From Clostridia bacterium (lineage in GTDB: Bacteria > Bacillota > Sulfobacillia > SLMV01), in the NCBI GenBank assembly GCA_007133365.1, contig SLMV01000111.1, positions 1 through 21,512 on the forward strand: a stretch of 21,512 nt of DNA. Reading direction: 5' to 3'. The position numbers were made by a program, and so were the translations under genes. Within the stretch, counting starts at the first letter, position 1, and each line of letters begins with the position of its first letter. Positions 14,570-21,512 of the stretch are shown here, piece after piece. The notes under the pieces were generated by a model, which ran no database searches, was not told the DNA's origin, and was given only the letters and a program-made list of their open reading frames with translations.

Positions 14570-15068
14570 GCAATGTGAAAAGCGAGAAGCGACCGTTCAC
14601 ATAAAGCAGATGATCAATGGAGAGTTGGAGAAATTTCATCTTTGTGTAAAATGTGCCTCTGAACACGGCTACTTCAGTGGAAGTTTTGAACCGAAGTTAC
14701 CCATCGGGGACATGCTGGGCAGCTTTTTACACTCGGCGATGAGCGACAGCCAGGCTCGAGGGACGACCGGACAGACGCGATGTCCATCGTGTGGACTAAC
14801 CTATAGTGATTTTGCGGAAACCGGGTTTATGGGGTGTGCCGAATGCTATCGTAGTTTTGGTGAAACCATCAAACCAGTGATCAAGCGAGTGCACGGCGAT
14901 TTCGTCCATCGAGGGAAATGCCCCGATCCTCGGTCAAAGACCGAGACTGAATTTACGATCAGCGATTTGAAGCGACAGCTGGAAGCGGCGATTGAGAAGG
15001 AAGAATTCGAACGGGCGGCGAAGATTCGAGATCAACTGCGAGACTTGGAGGCCGGTAACAATGAGTAG
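14559..15068 (+). CDS. mcsA: McsA, zinc-binding activator of the McsB arginine kinase
   Basis: 169 residues. Four CxxC pairs (CEQC at 3-6, CVKC, CPSC, CAEC) would bind zinc, and a C-terminal UVR motif (LKRQLEAAIEKEEFERAAKIRDQLRDLE) resembles that of ClpC and UvrB. McsA activates McsB and helps release CtsR under stress, and metal binding by its Cys pairs is thought to tune this. The start is ATG 14559, 8 bases after GGAGGTGA (14543-14550); the GTG at 14547 lies inside that ribosome site. It overlaps ctsR by 11 bases and mcsB by 8, so the proteins are made from one coupled message. Confidence 0.95.
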   Translation: MRCEQCEKREATVHIKQMINGELEKFHLCVKCASEHGYFSGSFEPKLPIGDMLGSFLHSAMSDSQARGTTGQTRCPSCGLTYSDFAETGFMGCAECYRSFGETIKPVIKRVHGDFVHRGKCPDPRSKTETEFTISDLKRQLEAAIEKEEFERAAKIRDQLRDLEAGNNE

Positions 15069-16125
15069 TTACGGGATGTCCTTTGCCCATCGTAAAAGTC
15101 GCTGGATGGAAGGACAGGGTCCTTCCCAAGACGTGGTGATCTCAAGCCGCATACGGCTTGCGCGTAATCTTAAGGATTACCCGTTTCCGCCCATGATGAC
15201 CGAAGATAAAGCAAGGGAAGTCCTAAATCTTGGCTGCGAGATAAGCGAGGCTTTGAATCACGAGGGTTCGGCTGAGTACTCATGGTATCCGCTTGGGAAG
15301 CTGGATTCGATGGAGCGGCAAGTATTAATCGAAAAACATCTGATCAGCCCTCAGCTGTTGCGTAGTGCCGCGATCAGTGGTGTCATTATAAGCCGAGATG
15401 AGGCCGTTAGCATCATGGTCAACGAAGAGGATCACTTTCGGATCCAGTGTCTGTTTTCTGGTATGGATCTTGAAGCAGCTTGGAACCTGGCGGATAGACT
15501 GGATAGTGATATTGCTGGGCATGTAACGTACGCCTTTGATGATGAATTCGGGTATCTAACCACTTGTCCGACGAATCTGGGAACAGGGCTAAGAGGATCG
15601 GTTATGACGCACCTTCCCGGCCTGGTGCTTACCGAGCAGTTGAGCCGGATTGTTTCGGGGCTGAGCAAGGTGGGGGCCGTGGTTCGTGGGCTTTATGGAG
15701 AAGGAAGCCAAGCGGAAGGGAGCCTCTATCAGATTTCGAATCATGTAACCCTCGGTCACAGTGAAAGCGAGATTGTTGATAATCTAAACAGCATTGTTTC
15801 AGAGGTTGTTCGGCGTGAGCGTTCAGCTCGCGAGGCATTATTGAACCGAAACCGGGTAAAATTGGAGGATCGCGTTTACCGAGCGTACGGGATTTTGACC
15901 AATGCCCGTTCCATTGCGGCTAGTGAGGCGATAGAACTACTTTCATTGGTTCGCCTAGGTGTGGTGCTCGGAATTTTAACCCATATTCCAATAGCAGTCT
16001 TTCCGGAACTAATCGTCGGCACTCGGCGAGCCAGTATTCAGCAGAAGGCAGGAGCGCATCTTGACTCCGATCAACGAGACCTTCAACGCGCCAATTTGAT
16101 ACGGAAACGTTTGCTTGCGGAATGA
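15061..16125 (+). CDS. mcsB: Protein-arginine kinase McsB
   Basis: Phosphorylates arginine residues of misfolded proteins and CtsR, tagging substrates for ClpC-ClpP. The protein is 354 residues, typical. The phosphagen-kinase fold shows SSRIRLARN near the start and NEEDH at 121-125. C169, E214 (in GEGS) and R339-D340 correspond, with a constant offset of two, to Cys167, Glu212 and the Arg337-Asp338 phosphoarginine-binding pair of the Bacillus enzyme. All key residues are therefore kept and the enzyme should be active. The start is ATG 15061, 9 bases after GGAGG (15047-15051) and overlapping the mcsA stop. clpC follows after 32 bases. Confidence 0.95.
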   Translation: MSSYGMSFAHRKSRWMEGQGPSQDVVISSRIRLARNLKDYPFPPMMTEDKAREVLNLGCEISEALNHEGSAEYSWYPLGKLDSMERQVLIEKHLISPQLLRSAAISGVIISRDEAVSIMVNEEDHFRIQCLFSGMDLEAAWNLADRLDSDIAGHVTYAFDDEFGYLTTCPTNLGTGLRGSVMTHLPGLVLTEQLSRIVSGLSKVGAVVRGLYGEGSQAEGSLYQISNHVTLGHSESEIVDNLNSIVSEVVRRERSAREALLNRNRVKLEDRVYRAYGILTNARSIAASEAIELLSLVRLGVVLGILTHIPIAVFPELIVGTRRASIQQKAGAHLDSDQRDLQRANLIRKRLLAE

Positions 16126-16157
16126 ATACTTTAAATTTTGAATAGGAGGTTGTTGTT

Positions 16158-18725
16158 GTGTTTGGACGCTATTCTGCTAGAGCGCATAAAGTCATTATGT
16201 TAGCGCAAGAAGAAGCACGGAGACTAAACTACAATTATGTCGGTACTGAGCATCTGCTTCTCGGGTTAATTCGTGAGGCCAGCGGGATTGCAGCACGGGC
16301 GCTTCAGAATCTGGAGATCGACCTGGAACAAGTCCGCCAAGAGGTGGAGAACATCATTGGCAAAGGGGACACCCCGGTGACCGGTCAGGTCGGTTTTACA
16401 CCGCGAGCGAAAAAGGTGGCGTTGGAACTCGCGCCCGAAGAGGCCCGCCAGCTCGGCAATAATTACGTCGGAACCGAGCACCTATTGCTCGGATTGATTC
16501 GTGAAGGCGAGGGGGTAGCAGCCCGCGTATTGGAAAACATGGGGGCCGACCTACAGAAAGTTCGCGCCGAAGTCATTGAATTGCTTGGAGGTAGCCAAAG
16601 CGGCAGTGCCCCGGCGGTTCGCCAAGAGCAAAAATCAAAAAGCAAGACCCCGGCGCTTGATACTTATGCTCGCGATCTTACGGAAATGGCGAATCAGGGC
16701 AGTTTGGACCCTGTCATCGGGAGAGATCTTGAAATTCAGCGAGTCATACAAATACTGAGCCGACGAACGAAGAACAATCCCGTTTTGATCGGTGAGCCTG
16801 GTGTTGGCAAGACGGCGATTATCGAGGGCTTGGCGCAGCGAATAGTTGAAGGTAACGTGCCGGAGATTTTAAAGAATCGACGCGTCACCGTTTTGGATAT
16901 GGGCAGTTTGATTGCCGGCTCGAAATATCGCGGGGAGTTTGAAGAACGACTGAAGCGGATCATGGGTGAGATCACGAAAGCAGGCAATGTGATTCTGTTC
17001 ATTGATGAGATGCATACCATCATCGGGGCTGGTGCCGCCGAAGGTGCAATCGACGCTTCAAATATCATTAAGCCGGCCCTGACTCGCGGGGAGCTTCAGG
17101 CAATTGGCGCGACAACGATTGATGAGTATCGTAAGCATGTGGAGAAGGATGCGGCGTTGGAGCGGCGATTTCAGCCCATCATGGTCAATGAACCCTCGGT
17201 CAGCGAAACCAAGTCCATTTTGAGGGGTTTGCGCGATAAATATGAAGCCCATCATCGAGTGGAGATTACCGATGCAGCGTTGGATGCAGCAGCGAAATTG
17301 GCGGATCGTTATGTTACCGACCGGTTCCTCCCGGATAAGGCCATCGATCTGATTGATGAAGCGGCATCCAAAGTCCGCTTAAATGCTTTCGTTGCGCCAC
17401 CTGGTATCAAGGAACTTGAACAGAAGTTGGAGCAAATTCGAACGGAAAAAGAAGCCGCGGTCCAAGGTCAGGAGTTCGAAAAAGCAGCAGAACTCCGCGA
17501 TCAAGAACAGAAGGTTAAAGAAGAGATCAAGGACAGCAAAAAAGAATGGGAAAAGAAACAGGTAAATGAGAAAATCGTGGTTACGGAGGAGGACATCGCC
17601 GGCATTGTTTCCGATTGGACGAGCATTCCGATCCAGCGGTTGACCGAAACCGAAAGTCAACGCTTAATCAATCTGGAAAAGGTGCTGCACGAACGGATTA
17701 TTTCGCAAGAGGAAGCCGTTAGTGCCGTTGCCCGGGCCGTACGACGCGGACGTGCTGGGATGAAAGATCCCCATCGCCCTATCGGATCATTTATCTTCCT
17801 CGGACCCACCGGTGTAGGCAAGACGGAGCTTGCGAAAGCGCTGGCATTGTCCTTGTTCGGTGATGAGGACGCGGTCATCAATATTGATATGTCCGAGTAT
17901 ATGGAGCGCCATACCGTATCCCGTCTCTTCGGTGCCCCTCCTGGCTATGTAGGTTATGAAGAGGGGGGTCAGCTCACAGAGGCCGTACGGCGAAAACCCT
18001 ACAGCGTGGTCCTCTTTGATGAAATTGAAAAGGCCCATCCAGAAGTATTTAATACTTTACTGCAGGTCCTTGATGAAGGCCGTCTGACGGAATCCCGTGG
18101 TCGATCCGTTGACTTTCGTAACACCGTCATTATCATGACCTCAAACGTGGGGGCGGAGTTAATCCGAAGGGAAACGTCGGTCGGTTTCCAAACGGATGCT
18201 GATCGCGATGGAATGGATTATGAGTTGATGAAGAGCAAGATTATGGAGCAAGTCAAAAGAACGTTTCGGCCGGAATTTCTGAACCGAGTTGATGAACTGA
18301 TCGTCTTCCATGCTCTAAGCGACGACGATCTCGACCAAATTCTCGATCTGATGCTCAGCGAAGTACAAGAGCGAATTGGCGACCGGGCGTCGCTTTCGAT
18401 CACTGATCAAGCACGACGAGTTATCCTAGATGAGGGGTATGATCCGGTTTATGGGGCGCGTCCACTTCGCCGCGCGATTGTTCGGTTGCTGGAAGATCCG
18501 CTCTCGGATGCCTTTTTGGAAGGTCGCTTTGAAGAAGGCGACGAGATTGTGGCGGATGCGAGTGAGGATGGTAGCCGGTTGGTTTTGATGGGCCGTGATG
18601 AAGCGGACTCACTTTCGGTTGAGGCACAGCCAATTATGTCGACAGACGATGGCGATGCGTCGGATGATGGGGCAATCGCTGAAGATGAAACGGACGGACC
18701 AGATGAAGCGGAAAAGGATGAGTAG
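16158..18725 (+). CDS. clpC: ATP-dependent Clp protease ATP-binding subunit ClpC
   Basis: Hsp100 unfoldase that feeds arginine-phosphorylated and adaptor-delivered substrates to ClpP. 855 residues: two N-terminal Clp repeats (each with NYVGTEHLLLGLIRE), first AAA+ module with Walker A GEPGVGKT (212-219) and Walker B FIDE, middle domain containing a UVR motif, second AAA+ module with Walker A GPTGVGKT (549-556) and Walker B LFDEIEKAH, and the ClpP-docking tripeptide VGF (675-677). The start is GTG 16158 with AGGAGG 8 bases upstream. The last about 30 residues are strikingly acidic (DDGDASDDGAIAEDETDGPDEAEKDE), longer than I would expect from Bacillus ClpC. It is the last gene of the CtsR-controlled operon; a terminator follows. 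Confidence 0.97.
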   Translation: MFGRYSARAHKVIMLAQEEARRLNYNYVGTEHLLLGLIREASGIAARALQNLEIDLEQVRQEVENIIGKGDTPVTGQVGFTPRAKKVALELAPEEARQLGNNYVGTEHLLLGLIREGEGVAARVLENMGADLQKVRAEVIELLGGSQSGSAPAVRQEQKSKSKTPALDTYARDLTEMANQGSLDPVIGRDLEIQRVIQILSRRTKNNPVLIGEPGVGKTAIIEGLAQRIVEGNVPEILKNRRVTVLDMGSLIAGSKYRGEFEERLKRIMGEITKAGNVILFIDEMHTIIGAGAAEGAIDASNIIKPALTRGELQAIGATTIDEYRKHVEKDAALERRFQPIMVNEPSVSETKSILRGLRDKYEAHHRVEITDAALDAAAKLADRYVTDRFLPDKAIDLIDEAASKVRLNAFVAPPGIKELEQKLEQIRTEKEAAVQGQEFEKAAELRDQEQKVKEEIKDSKKEWEKKQVNEKIVVTEEDIAGIVSDWTSIPIQRLTETESQRLINLEKVLHERIISQEEAVSAVARAVRRGRAGMKDPHRPIGSFIFLGPTGVGKTELAKALALSLFGDEDAVINIDMSEYMERHTVSRLFGAPPGYVGYEEGGQLTEAVRRKPYSVVLFDEIEKAHPEVFNTLLQVLDEGRLTESRGRSVDFRNTVIIMTSNVGAELIRRETSVGFQTDADRDGMDYELMKSKIMEQVKRTFRPEFLNRVDELIVFHALSDDDLDQILDLMLSEVQERIGDRASLSITDQARRVILDEGYDPVYGARPLRRAIVRLLEDPLSDAFLEGRFEEGDEIVADASEDGSRLVLMGRDEADSLSVEAQPIMSTDDGDASDDGAIAEDETDGPDEAEKDE

Positions 18726-18742
18726 ACGAAAGGACAACGCAA

Positions 18743-18786
18743 TTGCCCCGAATCCAAAGGGTTCGGGGCAAGCTTCGTTTGTGTTT
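18743..18786 (+). terminator. Rho-independent terminator of the ctsR-clpC operon
   Basis: TTGCCCCGAA (18743-18752) pairs perfectly with TTCGGGGCAA (18762-18771) over a 9-base loop, followed by a T-rich tail with GTTTGTGTTT (18777-18786). It starts 18 bases after the clpC stop. It may also serve the convergent reverse-strand gene ending at 18793. Confidence 0.88.
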
Positions 18787-18792
18787 GGGAAT

Positions 18793-19188
18793 TCAGGCCA
18801 GATTAAACATTCCCAACGTATCGAGACGTTTTCGTTCTTTGAGAAAGATATCATATAAATTCAGGTCAAATATGTTGCATAAAGAGGCCAGGTAGAAAAG
18901 TTGCATCCCGATTTCTGACTCTAGGGTTTCCCGGCATTCCTCGCAAAGCTGGCCATCGGTGTGAGAACTCATGTATTGAGGGAGTTCTTGAAGAGAAATG
19001 TTCTCTGGGATCGACGGTTTCTCGGCATTGATGGAAATGCACCCGCAGCTGGTGGCTGCTTTTACGACTGCACGATTAACCCGTCCGACCGCTTCCTGAT
19101 ATTTGGTGAGGATGTCCAAAACGCTTCTATGACGCATGCTACTGTCGGCTACAACCTGTTGAAAATCATCGCTGAGGAGATCTCTCAT
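18793..19188 (-). CDS. Small Cys-containing protein, resembles proteins annotated DUF1573 in Bacillota
   Basis: 131 residues, largely helical. Recognisable features: RHRSVLDILTKYQEAVGRVNRAVVKAATSCGCISINA in the first half (C-G-C motif), LCEECRE with a CxxC pair in the middle, and the C-terminal LDTLGMFNLA. From memory these match small Paenibacillus-type proteins annotated as DUF1573-containing; function is unknown. The Cys residues could bind metal. The start at 19188 is chosen because GGAGG lies 6-7 bases upstream on the reverse strand, ahead of the GTG at 19194. It has its own near-consensus promoter (19230-19259) and occupies the place where Bacillus subtilis has radA and disA. Confidence 0.82.
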   Translation of the reverse strand: MRDLLSDDFQQVVADSSMRHRSVLDILTKYQEAVGRVNRAVVKAATSCGCISINAEKPSIPENISLQELPQYMSSHTDGQLCEECRETLESEIGMQLFYLASLCNIFDLNLYDIFLKERKRLDTLGMFNLA

Positions 19189-19229
19189 GATCACCCTCCA
19201 TCCTCCGAGGTCGACATTAATTTACCGTC

Positions 19230-19259
19230 ATTATATCCATGTCGAGATAAGCTTGTCAA
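19230..19259 (-). promoter_or_regulatory. Near-consensus sigma-A promoter of the reverse-strand small protein gene
   Basis: Read on the reverse strand: TTGACA (complement of 19254-19259), an 18-base spacer, then TATAAT (complement of 19230-19235). Both hexamers are perfect. Transcription should start near 19223, about 35 bases before the start codon at 19188. This is the best promoter match in the window. Confidence 0.85.
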
Positions 19260-19441
19260 AGTTTGCCCCGCACTGACGGACTTTTCGCGACATTGTTGCT
19301 TTGATCAATCTGTCCTTGTAGTGTTAATTGGGAACGAGTAAAGAATGGCTTGTCGCGGCGTGCTCAACAGGTGAGCTTGGTCGTCGTGGCGAAAGAGGTA
19401 ATAGTGATTATTGTCTTTTGTTGATTGGAGGTGGATATTTG

Positions 19442-20599
19442 ATGACAGCGAGTAGAGGCACCGATGTCCCGGCGAGAATCCTGGCGGTTCCGCTGAAGAT
19501 TCGTCTGATCTTGGCGGGGTTGGGTTTGCTTGTTGGTATCGGTGTTGGTTTGTATACATTACGTTTTGTCGAGGCATTCGTCACGTTTACTCTTCATGGC
19601 CTTCATATGGTCGTGTTTGTGGCGGGTAGTGGTCTCATTGGCGCCCTTATGTTCGCTTACGTCGGACCTCTGATCGTCTTTGTTCTTTTGAGTCTCGGGC
19701 AGTGGATGCAAAGCCGCCTGATCACGATTCCCCTAAGTGACATTCTCATGGGTGCTGCTGGCTTAGTGTTTGGCCTTATAATTGCGAATTTACTCAGTGC
19801 CTCGCTTTCTCAATTGCCTTGGGTGGGGGATGTACTGCCCACCATCGTTGCCGTGCTATTAGCGTATGTTGGGTGGGCGGTTGCCGTGAATAAGAAACCG
19901 GATTTAGCCCAATGGTCGAAGGAAATTCGAGCAGGCGAATGGTTTCGTCGAGATAAATCCGGGGCATCGACGGACGACCCGGACCGAGCCAATAGGGGTG
20001 GGGTACCCAAGATACTCGATTCTAGTGCGATTATCGATGGGCGTATTGCCGACGTTTGCCGTACAGGTTTTTTGGAAGGTCCACTCGTCATACCGTCCTT
20101 TGTACTCGAAGAGGTGCAAAAGATCGCCGACTCATCGGATGGAGTGAAGCGAAGTCGCGGCCGACGGGGTCTTGATATCCTGGGCGTTATCCAAAAGGAT
20201 CTTGATATTGAGGTTGAATTCTATGATGATAATTCCCATCAGCAAGACCAAGTTGATACCCAGCTGGTCCATCTGGCGCAAAGTTTGTCCGGGAAAGTCG
20301 TCACCAATGACTATAACCTGAATAAGGTCGCCTCACTACAGGGCGTACCCGTGCTGAATATAAATGAATTGGCCAATGCCATGAAACCAATGGTCATTCC
20401 CGGAGAAGAGATGGATATCTTCCTCCTCAGAGAAGGAAAGGAGCCGGGACAAGGCGTTGGTTATCTAGATGATGGAACGATGGTGGTGGTCGATGAGGGG
20501 AGTAATCATGTCGGCAATACGATCTCGGTGGTGGTCACGAGCGTTTTGCAAACAGCGGCGGGCCGCATGATATTCTGTCGACCAAAGCGTGGGGAATAA
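19442..20599 (+). CDS. PIN/TRAM domain membrane protein (YacL-like)
   Basis: 385 residues. The N-terminal half holds about four transmembrane helices (from LILAGLGLLVGIGVGLYTL to the VLLAYVGWAVAV segment). A PIN nuclease-like domain follows, beginning around D193 (PKILDSSAIIDGRIADV) with further acidic positions and VTNDYNLNKVA. A C-terminal TRAM domain ends the protein (VGYLDDGTMVVVDEG to GRMIFCRPK). PIN domains are usually Mg2+-dependent RNases; the cellular RNA target is unknown. The start is ATG 19442 behind GGAGGTGG; the frame opens earlier at 19328, but that codon has no ribosome site. It precedes ispD-ispF as in Bacillus subtilis (yacL-ispD-ispF), 24 bases away. A weak promoter candidate, TTGATC-17-TTAATT, lies in the upstream gap. 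Confidence 0.9.
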   Translation: MTASRGTDVPARILAVPLKIRLILAGLGLLVGIGVGLYTLRFVEAFVTFTLHGLHMVVFVAGSGLIGALMFAYVGPLIVFVLLSLGQWMQSRLITIPLSDILMGAAGLVFGLIIANLLSASLSQLPWVGDVLPTIVAVLLAYVGWAVAVNKKPDLAQWSKEIRAGEWFRRDKSGASTDDPDRANRGGVPKILDSSAIIDGRIADVCRTGFLEGPLVIPSFVLEEVQKIADSSDGVKRSRGRRGLDILGVIQKDLDIEVEFYDDNSHQQDQVDTQLVHLAQSLSGKVVTNDYNLNKVASLQGVPVLNINELANAMKPMVIPGEEMDIFLLREGKEPGQGVGYLDDGTMVVVDEGSNHVGNTISVVVTSVLQTAAGRMIFCRPKRGE

Positions 20600-20623
20600 C
20601 TCGAATGGGGAGTGACAAACCGA

Positions 20624-21512
20624 ATGGGTTTTTCAGTTGTCCTGGCCGCAGCCGGTTCGGGCCAGCGGCTCGGAGGGGTTGATAAAGCGCTTCTTCCAAT
20701 TGATGGAAAGACGATGCTCGAACACTGCTTGGAGGTTTTTTCTTCTTGCTCAGAATTCACAGAAGTTGTTGTGATAGGACGCCTGCCCCTACTTGATGCT
20801 TTACGATCGATTAGTTCGCGTTACCCGGTGCCGACACAAGTAGTTGCTGGCGGAGCAACGCGTTTTGAATCAATTCAACAAGGACTTCGCGCCGTTGATG
20901 ACGATTGTCGATGGGTGGCGATTCACGACGTGGCGCGCCCACTTTTGTCCACGACGCTGATTAACTCATTGATTCGGGCGGTTTCAAAAACCGGCGCCGT
21001 CGTTCCGGCGCTTGCCCTGTCGGATACGATCAAAGAGGTGGCGCCCACCGCGTGTTGCCAGATTTTTAAAACATTGGAGCGTGATCGCCTTCGCCGGATC
21101 CAGACGCCACAAGTTTTTGATTATCGACTCCTGATGTCTGCTTACACCAAAGACTGGACGCGGACCGAAATGGAATCCTTTACGGATGATGCGTCGGTTG
21201 TTGAAGCATTCGGTCATCCGGTGATGTACGTGACGGGCGAATCTCATAATTTAAAGATCACCACCTGGGAAGATGTGAAAATTGCAGAAGGACTGCTTTC
21301 GCAAACGCAACCCTCTTCCCGAGGGTGTGGCAATGGGCAACGCATCGGAATTGGTTATGATGTCCATCGGTTTGGTGGTAATCCGCCACTACGAATTGGT
21401 GGGGTTGATGTTTCGCATCGCGAAGGCTTGACCGGTTATTCAGATGGTGATGTCCTCCTGCACGCGCTTTGTGATGCCTTGCTGGGGGCAGCCTGTTTGG
21501 GGGATATTGGAC
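20624..21512 (+). CDS. ispDF: Bifunctional IspD-IspF enzyme of the MEP isoprenoid pathway (3' end outside window)
   Basis: The frame is open to the end of the window (296 codons seen), so the gene is cut at its 3' end. Residues 1-about 228 are IspD (2-C-methyl-D-erythritol 4-phosphate cytidylyltransferase): LAAAGSGQRLGG nucleotide loop, IHDVARP (usually HDAARP), and TDDASVVE near the end. After a short Gly/Asn linker, IspF (2,4-cyclodiphosphate synthase) begins with RIGIGYDVHRFGG, with the Asp/His zinc ligands, then SDGDVLLHALCDALLGAA with the third His. The residue before SDGD is Tyr, where IspF commonly has His. It starts at ATG 20624 behind GGGGAG; an in-frame GTG at 20612 overlaps that site. 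It is probably co-transcribed with the PIN/TRAM gene. Confidence 0.93.
   Translation, partial: MGFSVVLAAAGSGQRLGGVDKALLPIDGKTMLEHCLEVFSSCSEFTEVVVIGRLPLLDALRSISSRYPVPTQVVAGGATRFESIQQGLRAVDDDCRWVAIHDVARPLLSTTLINSLIRAVSKTGAVVPALALSDTIKEVAPTACCQIFKTLERDRLRRIQTPQVFDYRLLMSAYTKDWTRTEMESFTDDASVVEAFGHPVMYVTGESHNLKITTWEDVKIAEGLLSQTQPSSRGCGNGQRIGIGYDVHRFGGNPPLRIGGVDVSHREGLTGYSDGDVLLHALCDALLGAACLGDIG

Noticed and set aside
18595..18858. Plus-strand open frame across the clpC end and terminator
   Set aside because: Out-of-frame shadow of the acidic clpC tail that runs through a clear terminator hairpin.

Overview
The window reads as one piece of chromosome from a Gram-positive bacterium of the phylum Bacillota. 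Evidence: an ecfA2-ecfT-truA-rplM-rpsI tail like that following the S10/alpha ribosomal operon; a ctsR-mcsA-mcsB-clpC stress operon with a recognisable CtsR operator; a YacL-type PIN/TRAM gene followed by ispD-ispF; strong GGAGG ribosome binding sites with frequent GTG/TTG starts; and sigma-A-like promoters. Base composition looks intermediate. A deep-branching, possibly Sulfobacillus-like lineage is my guess from gene content only. No mobile element, integrase, CRISPR array or prophage gene was seen.

Layout. 1-3192: end of the ribosomal/ECF-transporter cluster (ecfA2 cut by the left edge, ecfT, truA, rplM, rpsI). 3193-3582: non-coding stretch with several potential hairpins. 3583-8201: tight cluster of a fused LigB/MEMO-like + AMMECR1 protein, its radical SAM partner, ornithine carbamoyltransferase, and a P-loop protein of the cyclic 2,3-diphosphoglycerate synthetase-like family. 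8202-9101: Fur-family regulator with a palindrome and a possible two-state RNA leader, then a one-repeat GDT1-type membrane protein that appears to lack a normal start codon. 9148-10664: tRNA-Arg(CCG) with its promoter, then a membrane-anchored or exported DUF4015 glycoside-hydrolase-like protein. 10734-12806: an EF-G-like GTPase paralogue. 12807-13272: gene-free, convergent, hairpin-rich. 13273-13812 (minus): orphan four-helix membrane protein. 14000-18786: ctsR promoter/operator, ctsR-mcsA-mcsB-clpC and a terminator. 18793-19259 (minus): small Cys-containing protein with its own near-consensus promoter. 19442-21512: PIN/TRAM protein and an IspD-IspF fusion cut by the right edge.

How the genes work together. 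The CtsR/McsA/McsB/ClpC block is a complete protein-arginine-phosphorylation and Clp proteolysis circuit; the McsB active-site and phosphoarginine-binding residues are all present. CtsR, however, carries Glu in its glycine loop where Bacillus subtilis has Gly64. The least understood system is the AmmeMemoRadiSam pair, whose biochemical role is unknown, placed beside argF and a phosphoglycerate-cyclase-like enzyme. Relative to Bacillus subtilis, radA and disA are absent between clpC and the yacL-like gene, and a reverse-strand gene sits there instead.
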